DNA of 64,000 bases from Lasiosphaeris hirsuta (lineage: Eukaryota; Ascomycota; Sordariomycetes; Sordariales; Lasiosphaeriaceae). The position numbers were made by a program, and so were the translations under genes. The notes beneath the pieces were generated by a model that saw only the letters and a program-made list of their open reading frames with translations, made no database searches and was not told the origin of the DNA. How positions within the stretch are numbered: the first letter of the stretch is position 1; each line of letters begins with the position of its first letter. The stretch spans positions 4,960,001-5,024,000 of the forward strand of contig JAUKUA010000003.1 in the NCBI GenBank assembly GCA_030549175.1, written 5' to 3'. This document shows, piece after piece, positions 24,649 through 35,237 of this stretch.

Positions 24649-25107
24649 GGACTCAAGCGTGACCCGTTTCATATGTCAATGCCATTCATTGGGCGGGGGC
24701 GGATAGAGCATATTGATGCGTGTACGGAAGATTTTGTCTTGGGCGTCCGCAGCTACCTCAATTTGAGACATTCCCTCCTGGGCTACGAGGCCACAACATG
24801 GCGATACTACAGCGTCTGCAATGGCACAGAGCATATGGCAATATGGGGGTCCGGTGATTCCCTTTTTATTCCTACAAATCTATGTCGCCTAAGGTAAGCT
24901 AGGTTCCCAAAGCTCTCGGTCCTCATATGGCATCGCTTTAGTACTCCATGCAAATGCCTCTATCTCCTATCTAGACCGCAAAGCAAGATCAAACTTGAAC
25001 GACGCCTCCAATACCGAGCCCCCCTCGTAGCATTTTCAAGGGGAGTGAAATTATCAAGGAAGGAAAAAGCCACTTCAGGTTCACACTCAAGTGCCTAGGC
25101 GTTAAAA
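24649..25107. other. Convergent 3' spacer
   Basis: About 460 nt of AT-richer sequence between two converging genes. No supported gene. Confidence 0.4.
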
Positions 25108-28047
25108 TTAGCGCGCATGGCGAGAAGCAGCAAGACCCTTGTACTTGTACTGGACTGGTGCCTGCTGGACGGGTGCTCGCTGAGCTGGTGTCTTCTGGAC
25201 TGTTGCCCGCTGGACTAATGCCTGCTGGACTGGCGCCCGCTGGATCGGTGCCTGTTGGACTGGTGCTCGCTGGGCTGGTGTTTTCTGGACTGGCTCCTGC
25301 CGGACTGGCTCCTGTTGGACTGGTGTTCGCTGAGCTGTTGTCTGCTGTACCGGTGCCTGCTGGACTGACGACTGTGAGGCTGTCGTCTCGCGAATGCGGG
25401 TTTGTGGGACTGTGGTAGAGACAGCGGAGGTACCCCAACCGGTTGTGGCATACTTGTGCTGGGTGGGACCGCCCTCTTGGTGGAGAGACAGTTTTGACAT
25501 TCCTTCACTGAGATGTGCAACGGGGTCAGTTGGCAATAACGCCGGGTCAATGTGAGGCACTTGAGCTGGACTAGTGGATAGTCTGCCAAGGAAATGACGA
25601 CCCGGAGTCGCCACAACAGGGTTTTGTCCTGATCCCAACTTGCGGGGGTCCCCAGCCAAAAGAACGTCGGGTCCCATGCCACCCAAGATGCCAGGTTCAA
25701 TGCTTGCCTGGACGGCTGTAACGCCTGTCTCTGTAACCATAGAACCGCTCTGGGTGGCAACGACATCTGGCTTGACAGCAGCGACAACTTCTGCCTTGAC
25801 AGCAGTGACGTCGTCCTTCCCGATTGGGTTGGTCTGGATAACGCCCGGTGGAATGATTCCAGCGCCTGTCTGGGTGGCCACGGGGCTCGGGTGCGTGCCC
25901 TTGCCACTCCGCCGGGCGTTGCCGGGCTTTGGCAGGAAATCTAACTCGTCTAGGATGGCTGGCGCGTTCTTCCCAAACTGACGCATTGCCAGTAGCTGAC
26001 CAGAAGAGTACTGTAGTCGTTCTGTCTTGGTAACTCTGTCGATTTCATCGATTATGTCATTGACCAACTTCTCAATTTCAGCGCGGTGATTCGGATATTG
26101 GAAAAGAAAGAAATCACAGATTCCGGCCTTGATCTCGGCCTTGATCGCAACCTTGGCAGGCGGGCCAAAGGCGCGCGCATTGGAGAACCTTTTCCAAAAG
26201 CTCCCATATAGACCCGGAACAGCGTCACTCACTGACTTGATTTGGCCAGGGTCCAAGCCGGCAGGGTACGTGTATGGACCCAGAGTTGCCAGTAGCTCCG
26301 CTGACGAAGGCTCAGACTGACCAGGCTGGTTTCCTTCGATGGTGAGGCCCTCCTCATCCAGGTTGATGAGTACGGAATGGCCAGGCTGGTTCCCTTCGAT
26401 GATGTGACCCTCTTCACCCAGGTCGATGAGTGCGGAATGACTAGGCTGGTTTTCTTCGAGGGTGGGGCTCTCTTCACCCAGGTCGATGAGTGTAGACTCC
26501 ACATTCGGGAGCAAAGTTGGGGGTGTAGGATCGATCCTGATCGGCATTCTTGGAATATCTGTGGTCACCGTGGGGGTTTCCTCTTTGAGGACCGGGGCAG
26601 CCAGAGGCTTTGATACCAGGAGCTTTTGCTCGGCGGTTACCTTAGTAGTAGGAGCCGAAGGCTTTGAAGCCGTGAGGTTCTGCTCGGCGGTGGATTCGAT
26701 GGCAGGAGCCGCCGGCGGCTTTGGCGTCGGCGGCGATGTTGGGGTGGACGCCCCGTTGGTCTGGGTGAGGGCCGAAGGGGGAGGGCCGGCCGACTGAATA
26801 GGGAGCCCATCGCGCAAAGCTCGTAAGGTTCTAACAAACCTTTCCTGAACGCTCCGCGAACGGAACGTCAAGCGGTATGCCTTCCGACCAGGGGCATTCT
26901 CGAAAGTTACTAGGACGTGATAGTCGTCACTTTCAGCAGCACAGCTGCAATCGTAAAGCTTGCTGATTTGCCACTCGCAGACCTTCACCCTATTGATGAA
27001 GACCATGAAGGAACCAACGGACTTCGAGGCATTGGGGGTCGAGGTATGGGGGGTCAGATAGACCCAGGCCGGTAAAGGCGTTTGGAGGTGCCCAGAATCC
27101 TTGAACTTCGCCGAGTTGCTAAAAACGGCATCCTCAGGTTCCAGATTCCGCGGTGCGTGTCCACCATTGGCGACGACGGGTTCACCGTAGTTTGGTTGGA
27201 CTTGTGGGGCCACTAGAAAGTGAGCGGCCGGGGTTGCGTGTGCTGGTGCTGGGAGAGTGGTCGGAGCGGAGCCGGGGTTCGAAGACGGCAACCTTTGCTG
27301 TGGCTGCTGATTCGGGGGCCGACCAGATGATATTTGCCGGGCACGGGCTGTAATCGACATTGCAGTGGGTGCCGGTCCATGACGCTGCGGAAGGGGTTCC
27401 TGACGATGCGTGACGGGCTCCTGGTGGCGGGGAAGGGAACCTTGAGGCAAGTTCCTACATTGTATTAGTTAGCAAGTTGGCATGGTTAAGCAAGTTGAAT
27501 TGTGGTAGACAAACACTCTGGGTCTGCCGTTTCGACGGCCTTGGCCGAAGTTCATGTTCAAGGTATGGAGCATCCCTGCCGTCTGCTCTCTTACAGCCGC
27601 GTAGCTTCTTCCGCCGCCAAGGTCATCCAGGCCCCTGACAGCTTCAGCGTCGTCGTCGTCGAAGGCACCGGTTTCGATCGCCACTAGGTAGTATCAGTAA
27701 AGGTCGAGGTCGGGGGAAGCTAGCTCTTCCATGCGAAGGGTCTTACCTTGCCACTGGTTCATCACTTGCGGTTGGTTTTGACCTTGGTTGCCGCGCTCAG
27801 TCAGAGGCCGAGCCCCGCGAGCAGGGGGACCACGACCGCCGCGGTGGGGGTGACGATTCTCCCCGTTCTCCATGGGGAGATCTTCAACACGTTTCATTCC
27901 GATGTCATCCTGTTTATGCTCAGCGCACAACTCCAGAAAACGCCGGGGAACGGGTACTAGACTTACCATCATTGCCTTCTTCAGCACCTCCTCCCGAATC
28001 TCTTGCTCGGTCGGAGGGCGATCCGGATGCTTTTCCTGCTTTGCCAT
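25108..28047 (-). CDS. Large repeat-rich protein of unknown function (938 aa)
   Basis: Exons 28047-27747, 27683-27515 and 27454-25108, with introns of 63 and 60 nt. The ATG at 28047 has a strong context (GGCCATGGC). An in-frame 5' extension across a possible 52-nt intron (28071-28122) is open but has no ATG, so I treat it as 5' UTR. The N-terminal 100 residues have a charged helix (PPTEQEIREEVLKKAMM) and an RGG-rich patch (HRGGRGPPARGARP). A domain of about 90 residues near 290-380 (VFINRVKVCEWQISKLYDCSC, then a TFRSRSVQERFVRTLRAL helix) could be a PH-like fold. Three 20-residue repeats (LIDLGEE...NQP) follow. A helical block (GLYGSFWKRFSNARAFGPP and on) comes next, and the C terminus is an array of about 14 Gln/Pro/Val pentapeptides. 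No family recognised. Confidence 0.75.
25150..25366 (+). repeat. 15-bp minisatellite in coding sequence, about 14 copies
   Basis: Units resemble TGGTGCCTGCTGGAC and run head to tail without loss of frame. They encode pentapeptides such as VQQAP on the minus strand, near the C terminus of the 938-aa protein. Confidence 0.9.
26321..26500 (+). repeat. 60-bp tandem repeat, three copies
   Basis: Units start at 26321, 26381 and 26441, each with CCAGGCTGGT or CTAGGCTGGT and ending near GATGAGT. On the minus strand they encode three 20-residue units beginning LIDLGEE or LINLDEE. Confidence 0.9.
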
Positions 28048-30512
28048 GGCCTTGGTGACAGGTACAGGGCCTAGTTGATATCAGTACGAGGGTTGAAATC
28101 GAGGCGATGTGCCCGACGTTACCATCAGAAGGCCTTTGGAGTGAACCAAATGCCCGGATTTCGTGGGGAGAGGGCCAGGCTGGCTTGGAGAAGGGGAGTT
28201 CGCAGGGTGTCGATGGACTTGGGGATAAGAGGAAGAAGGAGGCAGTCACAAGGACTAGCCAGGGTGCTCCAAGCCAACATTCGAGAAAATGGAAGGCAGG
28301 AGGGCGGGCAGGAGGAAGGAACAGAGGATGGTAGGTAGGAGAGAAGGCGTGATGTCACTCAATGGATGCCACTTACCAGGTGGATAAACTGATGTCTTTT
28401 CAAAATCAGAGTATTGCAGATGCTGGTAGTAAGGAAAGTTTGATTTTGAGGTTTCTCTGCGAGTTTCTTGTGATCAGTTTGGCATCCAGAAAGCGTGTTG
28501 GGTGGGCAGGGAGGCCAGTGCGGCTGGAGATAGCAGGGCTCGGGCTCCTTGTTGCTTCGATTGCTCCTTCTTCTGCATTCTCAAATGACGTACCGTTTGA
28601 GGTTTTGCTTTGCAATACCAAGACAAGCTTGATCTGCTGCGCTGAGAAGGAAGAAGATGTTGGTGATGAGAAAGATTGCGAGAAGGATGAGAAAGTGATG
28701 TGGCGAGGGGTCTGGAAGAGGGTGCGTTGCTCCGCTAGGGCTTTTATGGTCAGCTTGAAAAGTTTTCACCTCGCCGCCATAAATGGAATGGTTGGAATCT
28801 ATGCTAGGCCGACTGGCTGATGAGACGTGAGTGACAGCAAGAGACTGCCGGCTCCGCGTGCGGATCCCGGGTTGGTGATCCCGGCCTATGACGGCTTGAC
28901 GCCGGCGCCACGCATTTTTCTCGACGATATGGTTGCCCTGCACGCACTCCAGGCTGAGAAGCAGGATGCGAGCCCATAGAGACTGGTAGCTTGAGCCGTC
29001 AGCCACCCCAATGTGAAGACATAGGCTGAACAAGCTCTCTTCATGTTGGTATCATCATATTCGATGTTTATAAACACTCTGTGAAGATGCCGCAATGTTG
29101 ATGTTGGCAGAAAAGGGGTTGTGGGGTGTTCATTGGGTGCTGTTATAGAAAGGCACTTGCTAGGGGCGCAGTACCCAACTACTAGGGGGGCGCAGTTATT
29201 CTGCCGGCAATAAGTTCAAGTCCTTCTTCGTGTTTATTGCCAGCTGTCAAAATCCCACCCAAAATCGCACCAATGCAATGCATCAATTGACTCGATGAAC
29301 ACCACAACAACAGGATCACCAACGCAATGCCCTGGCCAGGAAAAAACGGTCCTTGAAGTGCCGTGCAATTGCTACGCAATTGAATAACGCAGGCCTAGCC
29401 ATGGAAAACGCCAAATCCGCACTCTTTGAAGTGCCAGATCAATCCAGGCCCAGTGCCCTAGCCGTCGGCTGCGTACCTCGCGACCACTTCGAGTAGCCTT
29501 TCTTGCCACTGGAGGTCCCAAAGGGCTAGGTACAAACCTTTTCTTGGTAGCACATGGCTCCTCGGCACCTCTATTGATCAGCAGTCGCAATATCGGGAAA
29601 TTTATGGTCTTCAATTACCGTCGCGTGCGCGAGGTTGGGTGCCTATATTGGCGCCGGGTCGGCTTCCTACGCGGGCATCACACGGGCTCCCTGCAGGCGC
29701 GCGCGATGGTATTTGACTGGAAAAGGTCTAATTCAATGATTTTAAGGGCCTAGAATTGATCAACAATGACGATATTAGAATTGAATGTAGTCGTGTGTGG
29801 GCGTGGCATCGCGAACCTTTGTTGTTGGTGTTGTGTAGGAAAATAGTTGTGTATTGAATTGAATTGTTTTACGTCCAGGGAATTGGTGGCCAAGTAAGTG
29901 GTGGGCAGTTGGATCTTGGATCGCAATTGGCATGTGGGCCGGCATGGCACCTGGCTAGCATTAAGGGTCAAAGGCGGTGTGGACTCTTGAAGGCGGTGAG
30001 GGCGAGGGAGTTGGGGCCCGCGAGTTTCCCCATACATAACCCTAGCCTTGCATCGGACTACTGCGCCCCTACCAATTGCCTATGGAAATAGTTTGCTCTT
30101 TCTACTCTCACAACCCGGGTTACTGGGCCTTCATTCTTTACGAGCTGAGATACTTCCCTCCCCCCCCCAAAAAACGGGGTATAGGGCCGTGCCTTCAGTT
30201 TGGCTTTGTGTCGTTGTAGTTCTTCCAGGGAGGGTGTGATAAAGACCGAGAGTCAACTATTTGGCGAGTGCAGCATATTGCAAGATATTTCTACATAAAG
30301 CTTGATGCAGTAAAATTGAGTACTCTCGAGTTCTATTCTCTGAATATTGACGAGACATACTGTTGAATAACTGCTTGTCAGAAAGCTATAAGTTGTGAGG
30401 AGGCTTGAAAGACCCTAGGCACATGTCTTGCAGGTATCAGGTGACTGAGAAAGCACATAGAACAAATCGGAATAGGCCCTAGTCTATCTAGGTAGATACT
30501 TCATGTTGCCAG
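28048..30512. other. Long gene-poor spacer with 5' leader of the repeat-rich gene
   Basis: No supported CDS in about 2.5 kb. On the minus strand a plausible 5' UTR intron lies at 28071-28122 (GTAACG...ACTAG), and another donor-like GTAAGT lies near 28376, so the leader may be spliced. The rest shows no gene, RNA or clear repeat. Confidence 0.4.
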
Positions 30513-31280
30513 CTACCTGCTCAAGCCATGGATCATGCCCTTTGCGTCTTCGAGATCTTTGAGGCAAGCGAGGACGCCAACTTTGAACATGCCATCCAGA
30601 GCTGTCGGGGAGTCAGTAATAATAGCCTTCAGACCGTCTGGGGATGTACTCGCGCCCATGGGCCCACAAGGGCTAATTCAACCCACATCATACAGCTTCA
30701 CTTCCATGTATTTGCAGCCGTTGGAAGATTTGCACTAGTTCGAAGTCGATAGTGTCTGGGTTGAATGGCTTCAGACGAAAAAGGTCCATCTTGGGGCAAA
30801 CGGTCAACATCTGCCGCCTGTCCGCCTTAGATGCGACGACACCGGTTACCGCTGTGTTTCTGACAAGGTCATTTCGCCGTTTTGCTTGTTGGATGTAGAA
30901 TCTCCACTTCATCCTCTCCCGCGACTCTAGGTATACAGTCCACAAAGCGCTGTCAATCATGTACGCAGAATGGTTGTCAAATGTTGTCCAAGGACAAATT
31001 CGATCTTCGGGGTCACTCTTCCTGGGGTGAGGTACCGCTAATCCATTTCTAGGTTGATCGTCGACGCTGGCTCGCCTATGTCGTATGGGTTGAAGATGGT
31101 GAAGAAATACGCTCCAGGTTGATCTGGACGGATGGCAAAATCCCAAACCATGTTTCTCAAATCTTTGGGGAGCTCTGGAAAGGGGTGAAATTCCGGCGAG
31201 GCTATGGTGTATGTGTAGGCGGACAGGATAAATTTGAGAAAACAGCAAGTGATGAAATTGATATTGCAATGGCCGCTCAA
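30513..31280 (-). pseudogene. Frameshifted 2EXR-domain gene relic
   Basis: Minus-strand frames in sequence resemble a fungal 2EXR-domain protein. About 31270-31040 encodes FHPFPELPKDLRNMVWDFA, the 2EXR opening motif, and stops after INLEMD. A second frame from about 31040 to 30690 carries SAYMIDSALWTVYLESRERM, the internal 2EXR-like segment. A third frame to 30513 reads DGMFKVGVLACLKDLEDAK. No GT-AG pair of reasonable length joins them, so at least two frameshifts are needed. No ATG is obvious upstream of the first motif. 2EXR proteins are common fungal orphans of unknown role. Sequencing error could also explain the shifts. Confidence 0.6.
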
Positions 31281-32783
31281 ATTCGTAAGTTCGAAACGTT
31301 AGGGTTTTCAGCCATCCGGAGCCATCTCTTCAAACGGTGGGTGCCTGGTAGCATCCATTGATCTGAGGCTCAAGGGCAGACATTTGGTGTGCCACTAACC
31401 TCAAAGTCATTTGACATTCAGCCACAGAAGCTTAAATTCGAATGCAAAATAAAATCAGAGATAATCGGGGACAACCGACGTACGAAGTATAGTGTCGACT
31501 GAGATGTCGATCACCCTGGTGTCGGGGAGGTTGCGTTGCTACCACATGGCACTGCAGATCAAAATGGAAACACGCCGATATTTGTTGGCCTCGCCGACTT
31601 GTGTCTGGCAAATGTGCAATTGTGAATGGCTGTATTGGCTTTCCTTCGCCTTGTGTCGTCTTGTTTGTAGGCATTACTCACGGTCAGGTCTTGTTGTTTT
31701 GGTCAAGCTGTGACGTGGTTGGAGAACCTTGAAGGGACGGGACCCATGTTTGTTTGAATTTCGGGGCTACCTAACAGGTGCCTAGGTGACTTGACTGCCC
31801 TTTACCACCCTGGCTTCTAGCATGATGACGGGAGTCTGTGCACAGCCCAGGGCAAGGATAGAGTGCAGACCTGAAGCTGGGCCCGGATACCTTGAGAGTC
31901 ACTGGGAAAAGTGCCTGCCCCCCCTTCCATGGGACCGAGGTAGGAAGGAGCCGCCACAGTTGCACACATGGTACCCGAAAGCTTGTCTGACTAGGTTTTT
32001 GGGTTAAGGAATCAATTATCACACCAAAAAAATGCCTCGAGATATGGTTTAAGCGGGTCATGGTATGGGCGCTTAAGCGTACCATGAATTTGTGTGCAAA
32101 CGGCACCCAATTCAATTGTCAGGAACTTCCCTGCAACGCAACGGCCAACAACAGCCTCAACAAAGAAAAATGGGATCTTGCGTTAGCAGTGCCATACAAG
32201 ACTTCAACCAACCACTGGATAGGTAAACACATGTAACTGAGCAATCGGAGGAGTCCCAGGGGGCCATTTTAAGGTGGGAAACCCCATGGGCTTGATCCCT
32301 TCTTCTAGATAGTAGCATTGCACGAGTTTCCATCAAGTCAATTGATGTCTTGTCACTTTGAGTGCATCTCGCCACAGAATTCAGTAACCAGACTTTGGCC
32401 CTATTACCAAGTGGCATGGGCCATGACAACCTAGGGATAGTTTGCAACTCTACGTTTGACTTGACCCTTTAAATTTAAATACAAAATTCTTCTCAGAGTC
32501 TACCTTACTAGTCCACTTCACTTGAATCTGGGTAAGGTACTTAACATCCGCAACCCCCGGTCTGATCTCTTCTTCTCTCTTCCTAATAACAAGGCACTCT
32601 TCCCAGACTCAACTTGCCAACGTCACCTCGTCAAATCGCCACTCTTCCAAACTCAAAATACTAAGGCTTCATTTTCACACTCAACATCATCAACGCTTAG
32701 GATTTAACCACAAATCTCCCAATTAGAGTTCTCACTTCAAACATCACCCAAATCAATCCACATACAAACGTCTGACACTCAAA
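31281..32783. other. Gene-poor spacer
   Basis: About 1.5 kb with no supported gene. The last 300 nt before 32784 are CA/TC-rich and likely the promoter and leader of the acidic orphan gene. Confidence 0.4.
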
Positions 32784-33875
32784 ATGGAGGAAATGGAGGA
32801 AGCAATGCGGCGCGTAATCGACCCGAGTAGCCTCGAGTTTGATGAGTACGCCTGGGCGCATTGGCCCAAAGACCCCGTGTACGTGGCCATGCCAACAAGA
32901 CTGGAGAATGGCCAAGGGGGCACCATATACTTCCAGAACACCCCTGCTGGGGAGCTCGAGCTCCCCAACAACTTCAACCCTGCCAAGGTAGCCAAGGCCG
33001 AGCGCATGGCATTGGGCGACCTCGGCAACCAGTTTTACGTCTCGAGAACCCGCCCCAAGTCGAAGGAGGAGGAAGAGGAGGAGATGGACGAGCCGCCGAC
33101 GCTGCACCGCCCAGAGGTCTACGTCAGTAACGAACCTTGGCGGGGCGGTTATAAGGTCAGCACGTACATCAACTCGGCCGACGAAAACACCAAGCCTGCC
33201 TCCTTCTGGGAGCGCTCTCCACTAAACACACTGCTTGAAGGCTGGGAGCCGCATCGCGTTGCCGAGATCCGCAAGGCTCGGGACGTCTGCCAGTTCGCCC
33301 TGAAGAGGCCCGAATTTACGAAGCCCGGCGAAGCACCAGCTCGCGCCAGCACCAACAACACCACCACCAACAATACCACCATCAACTACAGCGACACCTT
33401 GGAGCAGGTGGAAGACGTGGTCAGCAACAGCGAAGACGATGACGAAAACGACAACGACTGGAGCCAAGTCTGGAGTGGGGATCCCAACGAATACGAAGTC
33501 CTCTCGGACTCGGGGTCTGACACCGACCCAGAGGAAGCCTACTTCACGAGTCCCTACTTCGAGAGAGTCGTGAAATACTTCCATCAAGGTTTCAAGGTGA
33601 GCAGATGCCTCCTTGGGTCCAATAAGATCCTCCACGGCGTGGATGATAGCCCTGAGGATTTCGAGTTCATCTCCGCCTTCATACATCAGGTGGAGGGGAC
33701 GCTGAATGAGGTGTTCGGCAAGTCCATTGACGAGATGCACGCTTGGATGCTGGAGGAGCGGAAGGAGGAACGCCGGAGGGACCAGGCGGAAGATGAGGCT
33801 TGGAATCGCCAGTCGCGGATGAACATGGCTAGGGCACATACCCGCCGCGCGGGATCGAGGATATTTCGGGATTAA
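32784..33875 (+). CDS. Acidic protein of unknown function (363 aa)
   Basis: Single-exon frame with two nearby ATGs (32784 and 32793). The first is taken. Codon use is GC-ending like real genes around it, and no stop occurs over 1.1 kb. Residues 1-100 look globular (DEYAWAHWPKDPVYVAMPTR, then NTPAGELELPNNFNPAKV). A Glu run (KSKEEEEEEMDE) follows, then a second globular region to about residue 185, an Asn/Thr-rich linker, and a strongly acidic stretch (SEDDDENDNDW, then SDSGSDTDPEE). The C terminus is Arg/Glu-rich coiled-coil-like (MLEERKEERRRDQAEDEAW). No signal peptide or membrane helix. Family not recognised. It stands alone in a gene-poor region, which suits a lineage-specific gene. Confidence 0.7.
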   Translation: MEEMEEAMRRVIDPSSLEFDEYAWAHWPKDPVYVAMPTRLENGQGGTIYFQNTPAGELELPNNFNPAKVAKAERMALGDLGNQFYVSRTRPKSKEEEEEEMDEPPTLHRPEVYVSNEPWRGGYKVSTYINSADENTKPASFWERSPLNTLLEGWEPHRVAEIRKARDVCQFALKRPEFTKPGEAPARASTNNTTTNNTTINYSDTLEQVEDVVSNSEDDDENDNDWSQVWSGDPNEYEVLSDSGSDTDPEEAYFTSPYFERVVKYFHQGFKVSRCLLGSNKILHGVDDSPEDFEFISAFIHQVEGTLNEVFGKSIDEMHAWMLEERKEERRRDQAEDEAWNRQSRMNMARAHTRRAGSRIFRD

Positions 33876-34103
33876 CTTGGATATCCTAGGTTAGTTTTAG
33901 GTTCGGTCGGAACTGGCAGAGAGGATATCGGGGGGGCTCAATGGACTTGTTTGGCTATCGACAACCATTCGATTTTCCAGCAATCACCGTCAACTTGAAG
34001 CACATTTCCAAAACCTCAGCCATTATAAGTTCGCAATAAACCACCGCAACAGCCCTGAACCCGAACATACATGCCCCCTATTTTCTGGTCGTGGCTGGCC
34101 CTA

Positions 34104-35237
34104 TCATGATCTCTTCGTAAAAGACATCTTAGCCGTACGATCCAGCAGCCCAGTGCTGACACCCGTGACGTTTGGATCTGCGCCGATGAAGTTGCTCGGA
34201 AAGCCCAGATTAAACGGCTTGACGCTTTCCAAGTAATTGATTTGCTCGTCCGTCAACTTGATACTCAGCGCCTGTATATTGTCATGCAGGTGCTCGACCT
34301 TCCGGCCGCCCACAATGGGAAACACGTCGACCGATTTGCTCATGACGTATGCCAGCGCCACGGCCGTGATGCTCTCGATGCCGTGCTCCTGCGCGACCTT
34401 GTACAGCGCCTCGCTCGTCTTCTCCTCGTCCTCAGTCTGCTCCTTCCCTGAGACAAAACCGCGGAGATCCTCACCCTTGGCCTTGCGCTCCTCGAGGGCC
34501 GTCTTGGTCTGGAACTTGCCACCGCCGATGACATCCCACGGCGCCAAAGCCATGCCGTACATGCGCGCCATGGGGATGATCTCGCGCTCAAAGTCGCGGA
34601 TCATGAGGTTCCACCGCCCCTGGTAGATGATGAAGGGCGTCTTGCCGTTGTCGAGGGCGTACTGGTTCGCCGCGCTGACAATCCAGGCAGGGGTATCGGA
34701 CACGCCCAGATACAGGACCTTGCCCTGCTCGACCAGAATGTGCAGCGAATCCATTACCTCTCTGATAGACGTCGTGAAGTCCCACATATGCAGATACAGC
34801 ACATCGATGTAGTCGGTCTTCAGCTTGGCCAGCGACTCCCGCACGCTCAAATGCAGGCTCTTGCGGCTGTTGCCCATAAAGTTGGGTGCCTTGCCCTTGC
34901 CCAGCGCGTGTGAACGGAAATCGGACGTGTACTTGGTCGCGAGCACGATCAGGTCGCGGTTGCCGCGCTCCGCCATCCACTCGCCGATCCACTGCTCCGA
35001 CTGCTCGTTCTGATACGCGTTTGCCGTGTCGATGAAGTTTCCACCAGCTTTGAAGAAGGCGTCGAGGAGCCGGAATGAGTCCTCCTTGTTCATGCTTCCC
35101 AAAGCGGACGACCAGGCTTCGCCCAGCGACATGCCTCCCAGGCAGAGCGGTGACACCCGCACGCCGGCGGACGGACAGAGAATGCGGTAACGGCCCAGCT
35201 CGGTAGACGGCTCCGGGGCGGGTTTGAAAAAGTCCAT
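34104..35237 (-). CDS. Aldo-keto reductase, norsolorinic acid reductase-like (377 aa)
   Basis: Intronless. ATG at 35237 (MDFFKPAPEPS) is preferred: the frame stays open upstream but only from a GTG. It reduces a carbonyl with NADPH in the family of NorA and aryl-alcohol dehydrogenases. The AKR tetrad is visible as D70, Y75, K102 and H150, in FIDTANAYQNEQSE, ATKYTSDF and LYLHMWDF. YLGVSDTPAWIVSAANQYA, RWNLMIRDFE and PIVGGRKVEHLHDNIQAL are characteristic of this subgroup. Length agrees with the family. No polyketide synthase or other biosynthetic gene is adjacent, so membership of a secondary-metabolite cluster is not supported. A general aldehyde or alcohol reductase role is more likely. Confidence 0.92.
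   Translation of the reverse strand: MDFFKPAPEPSTELGRYRILCPSAGVRVSPLCLGGMSLGEAWSSALGSMNKEDSFRLLDAFFKAGGNFIDTANAYQNEQSEQWIGEWMAERGNRDLIVLATKYTSDFRSHALGKGKAPNFMGNSRKSLHLSVRESLAKLKTDYIDVLYLHMWDFTTSIREVMDSLHILVEQGKVLYLGVSDTPAWIVSAANQYALDNGKTPFIIYQGRWNLMIRDFEREIIPMARMYGMALAPWDVIGGGKFQTKTALEERKAKGEDLRGFVSGKEQTEDEEKTSEALYKVAQEHGIESITAVALAYVMSKSVDVFPIVGGRKVEHLHDNIQALSIKLTDEQINYLESVKPFNLGFPSNFIGADPNVTGVSTGLLDRTAKMSFTKRS

Noticed and set aside
27931..27966. Candidate 36-nt intron in the first exon of the 938-aa gene
   Set aside because: It is too short for fungal splicing and the frame is open through it, so it was kept as exon.
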